Below are positions 31,768 through 40,339 of a stretch of DNA of 64,000 bases, in pieces. The stretch comes from Kribbella aluminosa (GTDB lineage: Bacteria; Actinomycetota; Actinomycetes; Propionibacteriales; Kribbellaceae): the NCBI RefSeq assembly GCF_017876295.1, contig NZ_JAGINT010000002.1, positions 1,426,001-1,490,000 of the forward strand. Direction: 5' to 3'. The notes below the pieces were generated by a model that searched no databases, had not been told where the DNA came from, and saw only the letters and a program-made list of their open reading frames with translations. How positions within the stretch are numbered: the stretch's first letter is position 1; the number at the start of each line of letters is the position of its first letter. The position numbers and the translations under genes are program-made.

Positions 31768-32634
31768 CTACAGGCGGTTGTAGTGCTTGCGGGCCTCGCG
31801 GCTGTGTTTCTGGGCCTCGCGTGCTGTGCGGCGGGCTTCGTCCAGGTCGGTGCCGAGCTGGTGGACGAGTGCCTGCGCCTCGGAGAGTGCATCGCGGGCG
31901 TCGTCCAGTTGTTTGTCGAGTTCCTCGACCTTCGCCTCGGCGTCCTGTGCCGCGGCGACCGCGTCCTCGAACGCCCGCTTGGCCTCCGCCTTCGCGGCCT
32001 GCTCGCGTTCCTCCCGCTCCTGCTGCTCGCGCTCTTCCTGCTCGGTAGCCCCTTGCTCCTCGGCCGCCTCTTCGGCTTGTCGCGCCGCCCGCCGGTCCTG
32101 AGCCGCCTGCCGGCGGTCGTCGGTCAGCGGTGTGACGTTCGACGGCTCGCCGTTCTCGTCGACAACCCCGAACCCGACATGCCGCAACGCACTACTCAGC
32201 CGCCCCTCACGAACAGCATCACCAGCAGCCGGATCCACCAGCGCGGCATCCAGTGTCTCGCGCAGCTTCTGCCCGACATCAGGACTGAGCTTCTGCCCCG
32301 CATCGCCCGCCAGCCGAGCAGCTTCCTTCGCCAACTGATCCAGCAACTGATGCCGCCGCGGCGTCAGCTCCCGCAGCCGTTCGCCGTCCAGATCCGCCGT
32401 CGCCTCCCGGAACTCGTCCCCGAGCGCCAGCAGATCATCCAGCTCATCCGGCAACGTCCGAGCGACCAGATTCGCGATCCACGCCGCGACGGTCGGCTTG
32501 CGCAGCGCCTTCAGCCGGGTCGACCCGAGCGGGTCACCGGCGGCCTTCAGCTGCTTGGCCAGCTCGTTGCGAGTAGCAATGAAGTCGGCCGCCGGCGCCG
32601 CGTACACCGCATCCGCCGCCTCCTCGAAGTCCAC
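31768..32634 (-). CDS. Hypothetical protein with long C-terminal coiled coil
   Basis: 288 residues from GTG 32634, which has TAGCGT 7 nt upstream (leaderless-type). The N-terminal 160 residues are alanine-rich helices (FEEAADAVYAAPAADFIATR, LKALRKPTVAAWIANLVART, LTPRRHQLLDQLAKEAARLA). Residues 175-288 are a highly charged coiled coil rich in Glu, Gln, Arg and Ala (QEEREQQEREEREQAAKAEA). Family is conserved in actinobacteria; function unknown, possibly scaffolding. Confidence 0.75.
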   Translation of the reverse strand: MDFEEAADAVYAAPAADFIATRNELAKQLKAAGDPLGSTRLKALRKPTVAAWIANLVARTLPDELDDLLALGDEFREATADLDGERLRELTPRRHQLLDQLAKEAARLAGDAGQKLSPDVGQKLRETLDAALVDPAAGDAVREGRLSSALRHVGFGVVDENGEPSNVTPLTDDRRQAAQDRRAARQAEEAAEEQGATEQEEREQQEREEREQAAKAEAKRAFEDAVAAAQDAEAKVEELDKQLDDARDALSEAQALVHQLGTDLDEARRTAREAQKHSREARKHYNRL

Positions 32635-32731
32635 ACCTGCGACGCTACCGCACCGAAGAACGGGCAGTACTCGGCTCGCGCGCTCCCCGTCCCGCCTGGC
32701 CGCAGCCATGGAACCCGCCAGGACGGGACCA

Positions 32732-33523
32732 CTACCCGTTCTTCGGTACCGTCTCGGCCAGCTCGGAGCGGAGGGTTTCGAGGATGCCGCGGAGCAGTCG
32801 CGAGACCTGCATCTGGCTGACGCCGAGCTCGTGCCCGATCTCCTCCTGGGTGAAGCCGTTGCAGAACCGCAGCTGCAGGATCCGCTTGTCCCGGTCGCCC
32901 AGGTTCGCCACCGCCGGCGTGAGCCGGTGCACGTCCTCGACCAGGTCGTAGCCGGCCTCGGCGTCCGCGACCGTCTCCAGCAGGCTGGTCCCGCCCTCCG
33001 CCGCACCGGGCGCGTCCAGAGACAGCGTGCTGAAACAGCCGCGCACCGACGCGGCCTCGGCGACCTCGGCCGGATCGGTGCCCAGCGCCCGCGCGGTCTC
33101 CTCGTCGCTCGGCACATGACCGAGCCGCTGGATCAGCTCCGGTTCCGCGGCCGCGATACTGCCCTGCATCTCCTGTACCCGCCGCGGCGGGCGGATCGTC
33201 CACGCGCAGTCCCGGAAGTACCGCTTCAGCTCGCCGCGGATGGTCGGTACGGCGTACGACAGGAACGCCGTCGCCGCATCCAGCCGGTACCCGTTGGCCG
33301 CCTTCACCAGGCCGAGGTACGCGACCTGTTCGAGGTCGTCGGCGTCGACGCCCTTGCTGCGGTAGCGGGAGGCGATCGACCGGGCCACCGGTGCATTCAG
33401 CATCACGACCTGATCGAGGCAGGCCTGGTGCCGGGGATCGGGGACGCTGTCCGCTTCGAGCAGCAGCTCATGGGTGACGTCGGCGATGCTCTGCTTGGAA
33501 TCTTCGATAGCTGCGATCGTCAC
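32732..33523 (-). CDS. SigB/SigF-type alternative RNA polymerase sigma factor
   Basis: 263 residues from GTG 33523 with GAGGT 9 nt upstream. Region 2: VMLNAPVARSIASRYRSKGV, DADDLEQVAYLGLVKAANGY and the -10 recognition stretch TAFLSYAVPTIRGELKRYFR. Region 3 begins WTIRPPRRVQEM. Region 4 is LGDRDKRILQLRFCNGFTQE with helix-turn-helix VSQMQVSRLLRGILETLR. The SigB/F subfamily controls stress and development genes and is usually held by an anti-sigma factor, but none is adjacent. A GTTTC-N17-GGGTAC promoter upstream suggests autoregulation. Confidence 0.9.
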   Translation of the reverse strand: MTIAAIEDSKQSIADVTHELLLEADSVPDPRHQACLDQVVMLNAPVARSIASRYRSKGVDADDLEQVAYLGLVKAANGYRLDAATAFLSYAVPTIRGELKRYFRDCAWTIRPPRRVQEMQGSIAAAEPELIQRLGHVPSDEETARALGTDPAEVAEAASVRGCFSTLSLDAPGAAEGGTSLLETVADAEAGYDLVEDVHRLTPAVANLGDRDKRILQLRFCNGFTQEEIGHELGVSQMQVSRLLRGILETLRSELAETVPKNG

Positions 33524-33614
33524 GGGAGATACCTCGTCGTGTCGTCGTGAAGCTTCTGGTGGCAGGGGGCTCAACCACTGACTCCACCAGATCAAACTCG
33601 GCCGGAGCTTGCAA

Positions 33615-33642
33615 GTACCCGCCTGTTACGGCTGTTTGAAAC
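33615..33642 (-). promoter_or_regulatory. SigB/F-type promoter upstream of the sigma gene
   Basis: On the minus strand GTTTC (33642-33638) is followed after 17 bases by GGGTAC (33620-33615), matching the GTTT-N15-17-GGGTA form known for SigF/SigB-class factors. It directs transcription toward the sigma gene, about 92 bases upstream of its start. Confidence 0.6.
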
Positions 33643-33650
33643 GAGTGTCG

Positions 33651-33669
33651 CCTGACAGTAACTGTCAGG
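33651..33669. promoter_or_regulatory. Perfect 9-1-9 palindrome upstream of the NIPSNAP gene
   Basis: CCTGACAGT-A-ACTGTCAGG is a perfect palindrome ending 22 bases before ATG 33692 and lying 8 bases upstream of the sigma-gene -35 element. It is a strong candidate operator for a dimeric repressor acting on the NIPSNAP gene and perhaps on both divergent genes. No TetR/MarR gene is adjacent, so the regulator is unknown. Confidence 0.6.
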
Positions 33670-33691
33670 TTTCGGTGCTTTGCTCGCACTC

Positions 33692-34402
33692 ATGAACGAG
33701 TGCTGCGCCATCGTCGACCTCCGCCAGTACACCCTGCGCCCTGGCCGGCGGGACACCCTGATCGAGCTGTTCGACACGTACTTCGTCGACGGGCAGGAAG
33801 CCACCGGGATGCACATCGCCGGTCAGTTCCGGGATCTCGACGTCCCGGACCGGTTCGTCTGGATCCGTGGTTTCCGTGATCTGCCTGCGCGTGCGGACGC
33901 GCTGAACGCCTTCTACTACGGCCCGGTCTGGCGCGCGCACTCGGCGGCCGCGAACGCGACGATGATCGACTCGGACAACGCGCTGCTGCTGAAGCCGGTG
34001 CGGCTCGGTCCGGCGTACCCCGCCCTGGACGCGCCGCGACCCGGCGGCACGGCGTCCGTGGTCGCCGGGGCGGTGTACCACCGCGGCGCCGCGGACGACG
34101 GGTTCGTCGAGTACTTCGAGGATCACGTCGTACCGGTGCTGACCGCGACGGGGGCCGAACCGGTCGCGGTGTTCGAGACCTTGGTTGCCGAGAACAACTT
34201 TCCGCCGCTGCCGTTGCGGGACGAGGTGGTGCTCGCCTGGTTCGCGCGCTTCCCCGGGATCCCGGCGTACGACGAACACCGCCGGCAACTGGCCGCGTCA
34301 TCGGTCTGGCAGGAGCAGGTACTGCCCGAGCTGGTCTGCCGGTCGGTGAGGCCGATGCAGGAGCTGCGGCTGAGCCCGACCGCGGGGTCCCAGTTCCGGT
34401 AA
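33692..34402 (+). CDS. NIPSNAP family protein (two dimeric alpha-beta barrel repeats)
   Basis: 236 residues from ATG 33692. NIPSNAP signature at the start: AIVDLRQYTLRPGRRDTLIE, then GQFRDLDVPDRFVWIRGFRD. A second similar half begins GAVYHRGAADDGFVEYFEDH and contains VLAWFARFPGIPAYDEHRRQ. These ferredoxin-like barrel proteins are of uncertain function, often linked to stress or catabolic genes. A perfect palindrome lies just upstream. Confidence 0.85.
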   Translation: MNECCAIVDLRQYTLRPGRRDTLIELFDTYFVDGQEATGMHIAGQFRDLDVPDRFVWIRGFRDLPARADALNAFYYGPVWRAHSAAANATMIDSDNALLLKPVRLGPAYPALDAPRPGGTASVVAGAVYHRGAADDGFVEYFEDHVVPVLTATGAEPVAVFETLVAENNFPPLPLRDEVVLAWFARFPGIPAYDEHRRQLAASSVWQEQVLPELVCRSVRPMQELRLSPTAGSQFR

Positions 34403-34487
34403 ATACGTTGCGGGACCCGGAACGGGCGGGCATCCTGGGTTGACCGAGCGGCGGCGAGCGCTGCCTGGACCTAAGGAGGGCTGACGG

Positions 34488-34583
34488 ATGGCCATCTCTG
34501 TGCTGCGGCATGTCCGCGTCAGCCTCACCTCTTCGTTCAGGAGCACACCCGTTGTCTTTCCCCGAGTACGAACTCACCGATAA
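34488..34583 (+). CDS. Possible 31-residue leader ORF overlapping the RIO kinase start
   Basis: ATG 34488 has an excellent AAGGAGG 8 nt upstream (34473-34479), far stronger than most genes here. It reads MAISVLRHVRVSLTSSF and onward to TAA at 34581-34583. The frame overlaps the TTG start of the RIO-type kinase gene (34552) in another register. It may be a translated leader that couples or tunes kinase translation. Codon use is less GC-biased than in the main genes, so a stable product is uncertain. Confidence 0.4.
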   Translation: MAISVLRHVRVSLTSSFRSTPVVFPRVRTHR

Positions 34584-35433
34584 CTACTCAGACCTGGGTT
34601 CGGCCGACCCGTTCGTCTTCGACTTCCATTCGGTCGACGAGCAGCTTCGGCCGGATCAGCGGTGGTCCACCTGGCTGGACGTCGAGCGCGGTTCTCGCGG
34701 CCCGGAGCCACGACCCGATTGGGTCGTGACGGAACAGGCTGCGATCGACACCGAGCTCGGCGTCCTCAAAACCGGTAAGGAAGCCGACGTCTTCCTGGTC
34801 GAACGGGCCGTCGAAGCCATCGGCGACAACCCGGCGAAATCCTCGCTGCTGGCCGCGAAGCGGTACCGCACCGAGGAGCACCGGTCCTTCCACCGCAGTA
34901 CGTCGTACGTCGAAGGCCGGCGGACGCGGAACAGCCGCGACAGCCGGGCGATGGCGAAGAAGTCCGCCCACGGGCGCAGCGTCGCGGCCGGCGGCTGGGC
35001 GTACGCCGAGTGGGAGGCCCTGAACCGGCTGTGGACGGCCGGCGTCCCGGTGCCGTACCCCGTGCAGGTGGACGGTACCGAGCTGCTGATGGAGTTCATC
35101 GACGACGGCGAGGGCGGTGCCGCACCACGGCTCGCCCAGGTCCGGCCGTCCAAGGAACTGCTCGGGGTGTACTTCGAGCAGCTCCGCGACGGCATGCGCG
35201 AGCTGGCCCGGGCCGGACTCGCGCACGGTGACCTCTCGCCGTACAACGTCCTCGCCCAGGCCGACCGGATCGTGATGATCGACCTCCCGCAGGTCGTCGA
35301 CATCGTCGGCAATCCGAAGGGCATGGACTTCCTGCTGCGCGACTGCCACAACATGGCCACCTGGTTCACGAACCGCGGCCTGGAAACCGACGAACAGGAA
35401 CTCTTCGCCGACCTCCTCACGATGGTGTTCTAG
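34552..35433 (+). CDS. RIO1-type atypical serine kinase
   Basis: 293 residues from TTG 34552 with AGGAG 8 nt upstream; ATG 34510 is an in-frame alternative without a site. RIO signatures: LGVLKTGKEADVFLVERAV (P-loop-like), LLAAKRYRTEEHRSFHRST with the catalytic Lys and RIO flexible loop, ALNRLWTAGVPVPYPVQVDG, the catalytic loop LAHGDLSPYNVLAQ and metal-binding IDLPQVVD. In eukaryotes and archaea RIO kinases act in ribosome maturation; bacterial members are uncharacterised. The leader ORF 34488-34583 overlaps its start. Confidence 0.88.
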   Translation: MSFPEYELTDNYSDLGSADPFVFDFHSVDEQLRPDQRWSTWLDVERGSRGPEPRPDWVVTEQAAIDTELGVLKTGKEADVFLVERAVEAIGDNPAKSSLLAAKRYRTEEHRSFHRSTSYVEGRRTRNSRDSRAMAKKSAHGRSVAAGGWAYAEWEALNRLWTAGVPVPYPVQVDGTELLMEFIDDGEGGAAPRLAQVRPSKELLGVYFEQLRDGMRELARAGLAHGDLSPYNVLAQADRIVMIDLPQVVDIVGNPKGMDFLLRDCHNMATWFTNRGLETDEQELFADLLTMVF

Positions 35434-35444
35434 CTGATGGTGTT

Positions 35445-37100
35445 CTAGGAGACGGCCTTCGCGGCGGCGCGGCCGGCGGTTCTGCCGGTGAAGAGGCAGC
35501 CGCCGACGAAGGTTCCTTCGAGTGAGCGGTAGCCGTGGACGCCGCCGCCGCCGAAGCCGGCCACCTCGCCCGCGGCGTACACACCGGGGAGCGGGGTGCC
35601 GTCGGCACGCAGTACCCGGGAGTCCAGGTCGGTCTGCAGGCCGCCGAGGGACTTCCGGGTCAGGATGTTCAGCCGGACGGCGATCAGCGGGCCCGCCTTC
35701 GGGTCCAGGATCCGGTGCGGCGGCGCGACCCGGATCAGCTTGTCGCCGCGGTAGTTGCGGGCGCCGCGGAGTGCCGTCACCTGCAGGTCCTTGGTGAACG
35801 TGTTGGTCAGCTCCCGGTCCCGGGCGAGGATCTGCCGCTCTATGTCGTCCAGGTCGATCAGGTTCTCACCGGTCAGGTCGTTCATCCCCCGGACCAGATC
35901 CGGAAGGTTGCCGCGGACAACGAAATCCGCGCCCTTGTCCATGAACGCCTGCACCGGCGCGGTCGCTCCACCGCGGGCGCGGCCCAGGACGCCGCGGATG
36001 TCCTTGCCGGTCAGGTCCGGGTTCTGCTCCTGGCCGGAGAGCGCGAACTCCTTCTCGATGATCTTCTGGGTCAGCACGAACCACGTGTAGTCGTACCCGG
36101 TCGTCATGATGTGCTCGAGCGTCCCGAGAGTGTCGAACCCGGGGAACAACGGCACCGGCAGACGCTTGCCGGTGGCATCGAACCAGAGCGACGACGGACC
36201 CGGCAGGATCCGGATCCCGTGCTGCGGCCAGATCGGGTCCCAGTTCTGGATGCCTTCGGTGTAGTGCCACATCCGGTCCCGGTTCACGTACCGGCCGCCG
36301 GCCCGCTCGGTGATCGCCAGCATCCGGCCGTCGACGTGCGCCGGTACGCCGCTGATCATCCGCTTCGGCGGCTTACCCATCCGCTCCGGCCACTGCTGCC
36401 GGACCAGGTCGTGGTTGCCGCCGATCCCCCCGGACGTGACGATCACGGCCTGCGCCTTCAGGTCGAAGTCGCCGACCTCGACGCGCGAACTCGACACACC
36501 CCGCGGTACGTCGCTGGGCTCGAGCACCTTGCCCGCGACACCGTCGACCACCCCACCGGTCACGGTCAGCTCGTCCACCCGGTGGCGGAACCGGAACTCG
36601 ACCAGCCCTCTCGCGACCGCCTCCCGGACCCGGCGCTCGAACGGCGCGACCAGCCCCGGCCCGGTACCCCAGGTGATGTGGAAACGCGGCACCGAGTTCC
36701 CGTGGCCGTCCGCGTGGTACCCGCCGCGCTCGGCCCAGCCGACCACGGGGAAGAACCGCACACCCTGCCCGTGCAGCCACGGACGCTTCTCGCCGGCGGC
36801 CCAGTCGACGTACGCCTCGGCCCACTGCCGGGCCCACTTGTCCTCGTCGTCCAGCCGGTCGAACCCGGCCGAGCCGAGCCAGTCCTGCAGCGCGAGGTCG
36901 TGGGAGTCCTTGATCCCCATCCGGCGCTGCTCGGGGGAGTCCACGAACAGCAGCCCGCCGAACGACCAGAACGCCTGGCCACCAAGCGACGCCTCGGGCT
37001 CCTGGTCGAGCAGCAGCACCTTCCGGCCCGCGTCCGCCAGTTCGGCGGTCGCGGCCAGCCCGGCCAGCCCCGCCCCGACGACGATCACATCAGCGTCCAT
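35445..37100 (-). CDS. FAD-binding dehydrogenase (fumarate reductase/KstD superfamily)
   Basis: 551 residues from ATG 37100; ATG 37109 is possible. The FAD-binding GxGxxG is DVIVVGAGLAGLAATAELAD at the N-terminus, followed by LLDQEPEASLGGQAFWSFGG, and the C-terminal FAD loop is LPGVYAAGEVAGFGGGGVHG. The middle holds the capping domain. This subfamily oxidises or reduces steroid-like or other hydrophobic substrates; the specific reaction is unknown. TATACA lies 8 nt before ATG 37100, consistent with leaderless transcription. Divergent from the DUF5107 gene. Confidence 0.85.
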   Translation of the reverse strand: MDADVIVVGAGLAGLAATAELADAGRKVLLLDQEPEASLGGQAFWSFGGLLFVDSPEQRRMGIKDSHDLALQDWLGSAGFDRLDDEDKWARQWAEAYVDWAAGEKRPWLHGQGVRFFPVVGWAERGGYHADGHGNSVPRFHITWGTGPGLVAPFERRVREAVARGLVEFRFRHRVDELTVTGGVVDGVAGKVLEPSDVPRGVSSSRVEVGDFDLKAQAVIVTSGGIGGNHDLVRQQWPERMGKPPKRMISGVPAHVDGRMLAITERAGGRYVNRDRMWHYTEGIQNWDPIWPQHGIRILPGPSSLWFDATGKRLPVPLFPGFDTLGTLEHIMTTGYDYTWFVLTQKIIEKEFALSGQEQNPDLTGKDIRGVLGRARGGATAPVQAFMDKGADFVVRGNLPDLVRGMNDLTGENLIDLDDIERQILARDRELTNTFTKDLQVTALRGARNYRGDKLIRVAPPHRILDPKAGPLIAVRLNILTRKSLGGLQTDLDSRVLRADGTPLPGVYAAGEVAGFGGGGVHGYRSLEGTFVGGCLFTGRTAGRAAAKAVS

Positions 37101-37136
37101 GTCGACCATGTATAGCGCACTTGGGAGGATGGGGCT

Positions 37137-38993
37137 GTGACGATCCTTTCTGCGCAGAACCTCGTACTTCCTGCAGCTTCGCTCGGTCCGGAGAATCCGC
37201 TCGCACCGCTCGGCACGCACCGCGAGGCCCACGAGGTGGTGAACCTCGCGGAGTTGCCGCCCGACCTGCGGGCGAACATCGAGTACGGGCGGCTGCACAG
37301 CCCGCTGCCGTGCCTGAACCAGGACGCGTACGACCGCACGCTCGTCGAGACGCCGCTGCCTGCACTCGTGCTGGAGAACGACCACGTCCGCGCGACCGTG
37401 CTGCCGAGTCTCGGCGGCCTGCTGTACTCACTCGTCCACCACGGCACCGAGCTGCTCTACAGCAACCCGGCGTTCCAGCCCGCGAACCTCGCGCTGCGCA
37501 ACGCCTGGTTCGCGGGCGGCGTCGAGTGGAACGTCGGCAGCACCGGCCACTGGACGGGTACCTGCGCGCCGATGCACGCCGCGTCCGTCGAGGGCCCGGA
37601 CGGTACGCCGGTCCTGCGCCTGTGGGAGCTCGAACGCACCCGGAACCTCGTCACCCAGCTCGACTTCTGGCTGCCGGAGGACTCGGAGTTCCTGTACGTC
37701 GGCGTACGCCTGCAGAATCCGTCGGACGTCGAGGTCCCGGCGTACTGGTGGTCGAACATCGCCGTACCGCAGTCGCCCGACCGGCGGATGCTGGTGCCGG
37801 CGGACCAGGCGTGGCAGTTCGGGTACGGCAGCCGGCTCGATCTGGTCGACGTGACCACGGACCTGACGTATCCGATGCGGCATCCGCGGGCGATCGACTA
37901 CTTCTTCGAGCCGCTGGCCGACGAGCGGCCGTGGATCGCGTCTGTCGACGCTGATGGCGACGGGCTCGTGCAGGCGTCGACCGAGCGGCTGCGTGGGCGG
38001 AAGCTGTTCGTGTGGGGGCAGGGGGACGGCGGGCGGCGGTGGCAGGAGTGGCTGGCGCCCGGTCTGTCCGGTGACGGGTACGCGGAGATCCAGGCGGGGC
38101 TTGCTCGCACCCAGATGGAGCACCTCAAGCTGCCGGCTGCTACCTCGTGGACCTGGCTGGAGGCGTACGGGCGCCTGTCGATGGACGCCGGTGTCGCGCA
38201 TGCGCAGGACTGGAAGACGGCCCGCGACGGTGGGGCTGCTGCCTTGGCTCCTCTGCTGGAGGGGCTGGCTGCGCGCGAGGAGGCCTGGCTGACGGTCGTC
38301 GATGCCGCGCCGGTGGAGCGGCTGGCTGTCGGTTCGGGGTGGGGCGCGTTGGAGTCGAAGCGCACCGGTTGGACGGTGTCGGGTGGTACGCCGTTCAGTG
38401 AGGACACCCTGACGGCGCGGGAGCGGGCCTGGTTGCCGTTGCTCGACGGGCAGCTGCCGGCAGAGGACGACGTACCGGACGGGACCCTGGTCGCGTGGCG
38501 GGAGCTGCTGGAGGCAGCCGAGGACAACTGGCTGGTCTGGTACCACCGGGGCGTGGCGCGGCACTACGACGGTGACGTGGACGGGGCCGTTGAGGCATGG
38601 CGGCGGTCTGGGGACAACGCCTGGGCTCTACGCAACCTCGGTGTAGTTACGGGCGAGTTGGATTACTACGAGCGCGCCGTCGCCCTCCAGCCCCAGCTGG
38701 TACCGCTGGTGGTCGAGGCGGTCGCGGCTGCGCTCGACTCCGACGTACCGCGGGCGGAGCGGATGCTCGCGCAGGCGCCCGACGATCCACGGATCCAGCT
38801 GCTTCGGGTACGGCACGCGTTGGCGACTGGAAATCCGGCGAAAGCCCATGAATTGCTGGCCGCTGGGATCCAGCTGGCCACCGTCCGGGAGGGCGCGAAC
38901 CCGCTCACCGACTACTGGCTGGCGACGGAGGCGGCGCTTGGCACCCAGCGGCCAGTACCGCCGCAGTACCGGTTCGGAATGGGCGAAAACTGA
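37137..38993 (+). CDS. DUF5107 / TPR carbohydrate-associated protein
   Basis: 618 residues from GTG 37137 with GGGAGG 8 nt upstream. The N-terminal ~370 residues form a galactose-mutarotase-like beta supersandwich of the DUF5107 type: LPSLGGLLYSLVHHGTELLY, FAGGVEWNVGSTGHW, YWWSNIAVPQS. The C-terminal ~200 residues are TPR-like helices (WYHRGVARHYDGDVDGAVEA, ALRNLGVVTGELDYYERAVA). Such proteins occur with glycan-degradation genes and probably bind or process sugars; no catalytic activity is established. No signal peptide. Confidence 0.82.
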   Translation: MTILSAQNLVLPAASLGPENPLAPLGTHREAHEVVNLAELPPDLRANIEYGRLHSPLPCLNQDAYDRTLVETPLPALVLENDHVRATVLPSLGGLLYSLVHHGTELLYSNPAFQPANLALRNAWFAGGVEWNVGSTGHWTGTCAPMHAASVEGPDGTPVLRLWELERTRNLVTQLDFWLPEDSEFLYVGVRLQNPSDVEVPAYWWSNIAVPQSPDRRMLVPADQAWQFGYGSRLDLVDVTTDLTYPMRHPRAIDYFFEPLADERPWIASVDADGDGLVQASTERLRGRKLFVWGQGDGGRRWQEWLAPGLSGDGYAEIQAGLARTQMEHLKLPAATSWTWLEAYGRLSMDAGVAHAQDWKTARDGGAAALAPLLEGLAAREEAWLTVVDAAPVERLAVGSGWGALESKRTGWTVSGGTPFSEDTLTARERAWLPLLDGQLPAEDDVPDGTLVAWRELLEAAEDNWLVWYHRGVARHYDGDVDGAVEAWRRSGDNAWALRNLGVVTGELDYYERAVALQPQLVPLVVEAVAAALDSDVPRAERMLAQAPDDPRIQLLRVRHALATGNPAKAHELLAAGIQLATVREGANPLTDYWLATEAALGTQRPVPPQYRFGMGEN

Positions 38994-39029
38994 CAACTAC
39001 AGGTCAACTCTACCTCTAGAAACACCGCT

Positions 39030-39117
39030 CCACCGGACTCTACTATGGTCCTGTAGACGAAAAAGTGATCCTGTAAAGGTTTCGTGAAGTTACAAGGAAC
39101 CAAGTGGAGTCCGGTGG
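39030..39117. other. Structured AT-richer 5' region of the 39205 gene
   Basis: CCACCGGACTC (39030-39040) pairs with GAGTCCGGTGG (39107-39117) across 66 bases. Between them lie two TCCTGTA direct repeats and an AT-rich stretch unusual for this window. The 211-base gap carries no gene. It could be a folded 5' leader or a binding region; no known riboswitch class is recognised. Confidence 0.4.
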
Positions 39118-39204
39118 CGTCCCACCGGTGTACGGCAAGGGCCGTGCAGGCAGTTTCGACAAACGACCGCGTCGCTCGCGGGCGGCGCGTCGGGGGTGAG
39201 TGCC

Positions 39205-39603
39205 ATGTTGACGATCGTTGTACTAGGTGGGTTCGGCCTGGTGCTGGTGGTCGCGGCTTTCATCGTGACCGAGGTTCTGGCCGGCCTGCGCCGGACCGAA
39301 CTCTCCACCGGCACCGAGGAGAAGACCGCGGGACGAGTGGTGCGGGTGCGAGGCCCGGTCCGCGGTCAGCTGGACAGCGGTGCCCCGGCGATCTACACCG
39401 AGGTCATCGTCGAGTACTACACCCGCCGGGGTGAGGGACCGTACCAGGTCGCTCGGAAGTTCCCGGTCGGGAGCCGCATTACTTACGTGAAGGGTGACCG
39501 GGTGATCGTCGCGTACGACGTCCGGAACCCGCGCCAGGCCCGGCTGGCAGGCCGGGTCAGCCACTGGCCGACCATGGGGCCGTACTCCGCCACGGCGGCC
39601 TGA
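39205..39603 (+). CDS. Single-pass membrane protein of unknown function
   Basis: 132 residues from ATG 39205 (GTG 39196 in frame; GGGGGTGAG upstream favours the ATG). One N-terminal transmembrane helix (LTIVVLGGFGLVLVVAAFIV) precedes a soluble beta-rich domain: GRVVRVRGPVRGQLDSGAPA, IYTEVIVEYYTRRGEGPYQV, FPVGSRITYVKGDRVIVAYD. The pattern resembles DUF3592-type domains (variable strand, then a 'V-Y-D-P'-like end). Function unknown. Confidence 0.65.
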   Translation: MLTIVVLGGFGLVLVVAAFIVTEVLAGLRRTELSTGTEEKTAGRVVRVRGPVRGQLDSGAPAIYTEVIVEYYTRRGEGPYQVARKFPVGSRITYVKGDRVIVAYDVRNPRQARLAGRVSHWPTMGPYSATAA

Positions 39604-39633
39604 CGGTTCACCTGCTTGAGCCTCCTCTCCGGC

Positions 39634-40251
39634 TCAAGCAGGAAGATGAGGGGCGAGCAGGTTGTAGAGCACCGGCCGGCCCCGATCCAGAACGTACTCC
39701 GCCTCGTCCGCGGACAGCCGGTCCGCGAGATGCGCAAGCGCCTCGCCCATCGCGATGCAGAGCGTCACGGCCAGGCGGAAGTCCCGAGTGTCGCGGGCAC
39801 CGAACCGCGCGGCCAGCAGTTCCGCGAACTCGCCGGCGTGCTGGTCGTCGAACTCGCCCGGCTTCGCCTCCAGCTCCGGATCGCCGAGCCCGCTGAGCAC
39901 GACGGCCTTGAAACCCGGGTCCGTGCGGTGCATCTCTCGGAACGTCTCCAGCGTCACGTCCACGGCCCCGCGCCAGCTGGCCACCTCGGCCAGCCGCTCC
40001 CGGACCGCCTCCGTGTAGCGCGCCTGGTTCCGGCGCTCGATCGCCTGGATCAGGCTGCGCTTGTCCGGGAAGTACCGGTACACGCTGCCGACCGCGATCT
40101 CGGCCCGCTTCGCGACGCCGCTCGTCGAGGCCGCGTCGTACCCACGCTCGACCACCTCGGCGCAGGCCGCGTCCAGGATCCGTTCGACCTGGCGGCTGGC
40201 CCGGTCCTGGGTGGGCGTACGGCGGAGCGGATAGGCCCCCGATGTCACCAT
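39634..40251 (-). CDS. TetR family regulator
   Basis: 205 residues. The N-terminal helix-turn-helix is QVERILDAACAEVVERGYDA to TSGVAKRAEIAVGSVYRYFP with the family-typical DKRSLIQAIE. The C-terminal helical ligand domain (about 80-205) is unspecific. It is divergent from the PI-PLC-like gene, 88 bp apart, and may repress it or itself. Ligand unknown. Confidence 0.9.
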   Translation of the reverse strand: MVTSGAYPLRRTPTQDRASRQVERILDAACAEVVERGYDAASTSGVAKRAEIAVGSVYRYFPDKRSLIQAIERRNQARYTEAVRERLAEVASWRGAVDVTLETFREMHRTDPGFKAVVLSGLGDPELEAKPGEFDDQHAGEFAELLAARFGARDTRDFRLAVTLCIAMGEALAHLADRLSADEAEYVLDRGRPVLYNLLAPHLPA

Positions 40252-40339
40252 TCACTCATTGTCCACACATTCAGGGGACAGCGTTGCCACCTCTTTGTGA
40301 CAGATTGCCGACAGTTGGTCATGAATGGGGAGGATTCCT

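Noticed and set aside
34394..34426. 7-bp inverted repeat after the NIPSNAP gene as a terminator
   Set aside because: Short stem with long loop and no T-run; not convincing.
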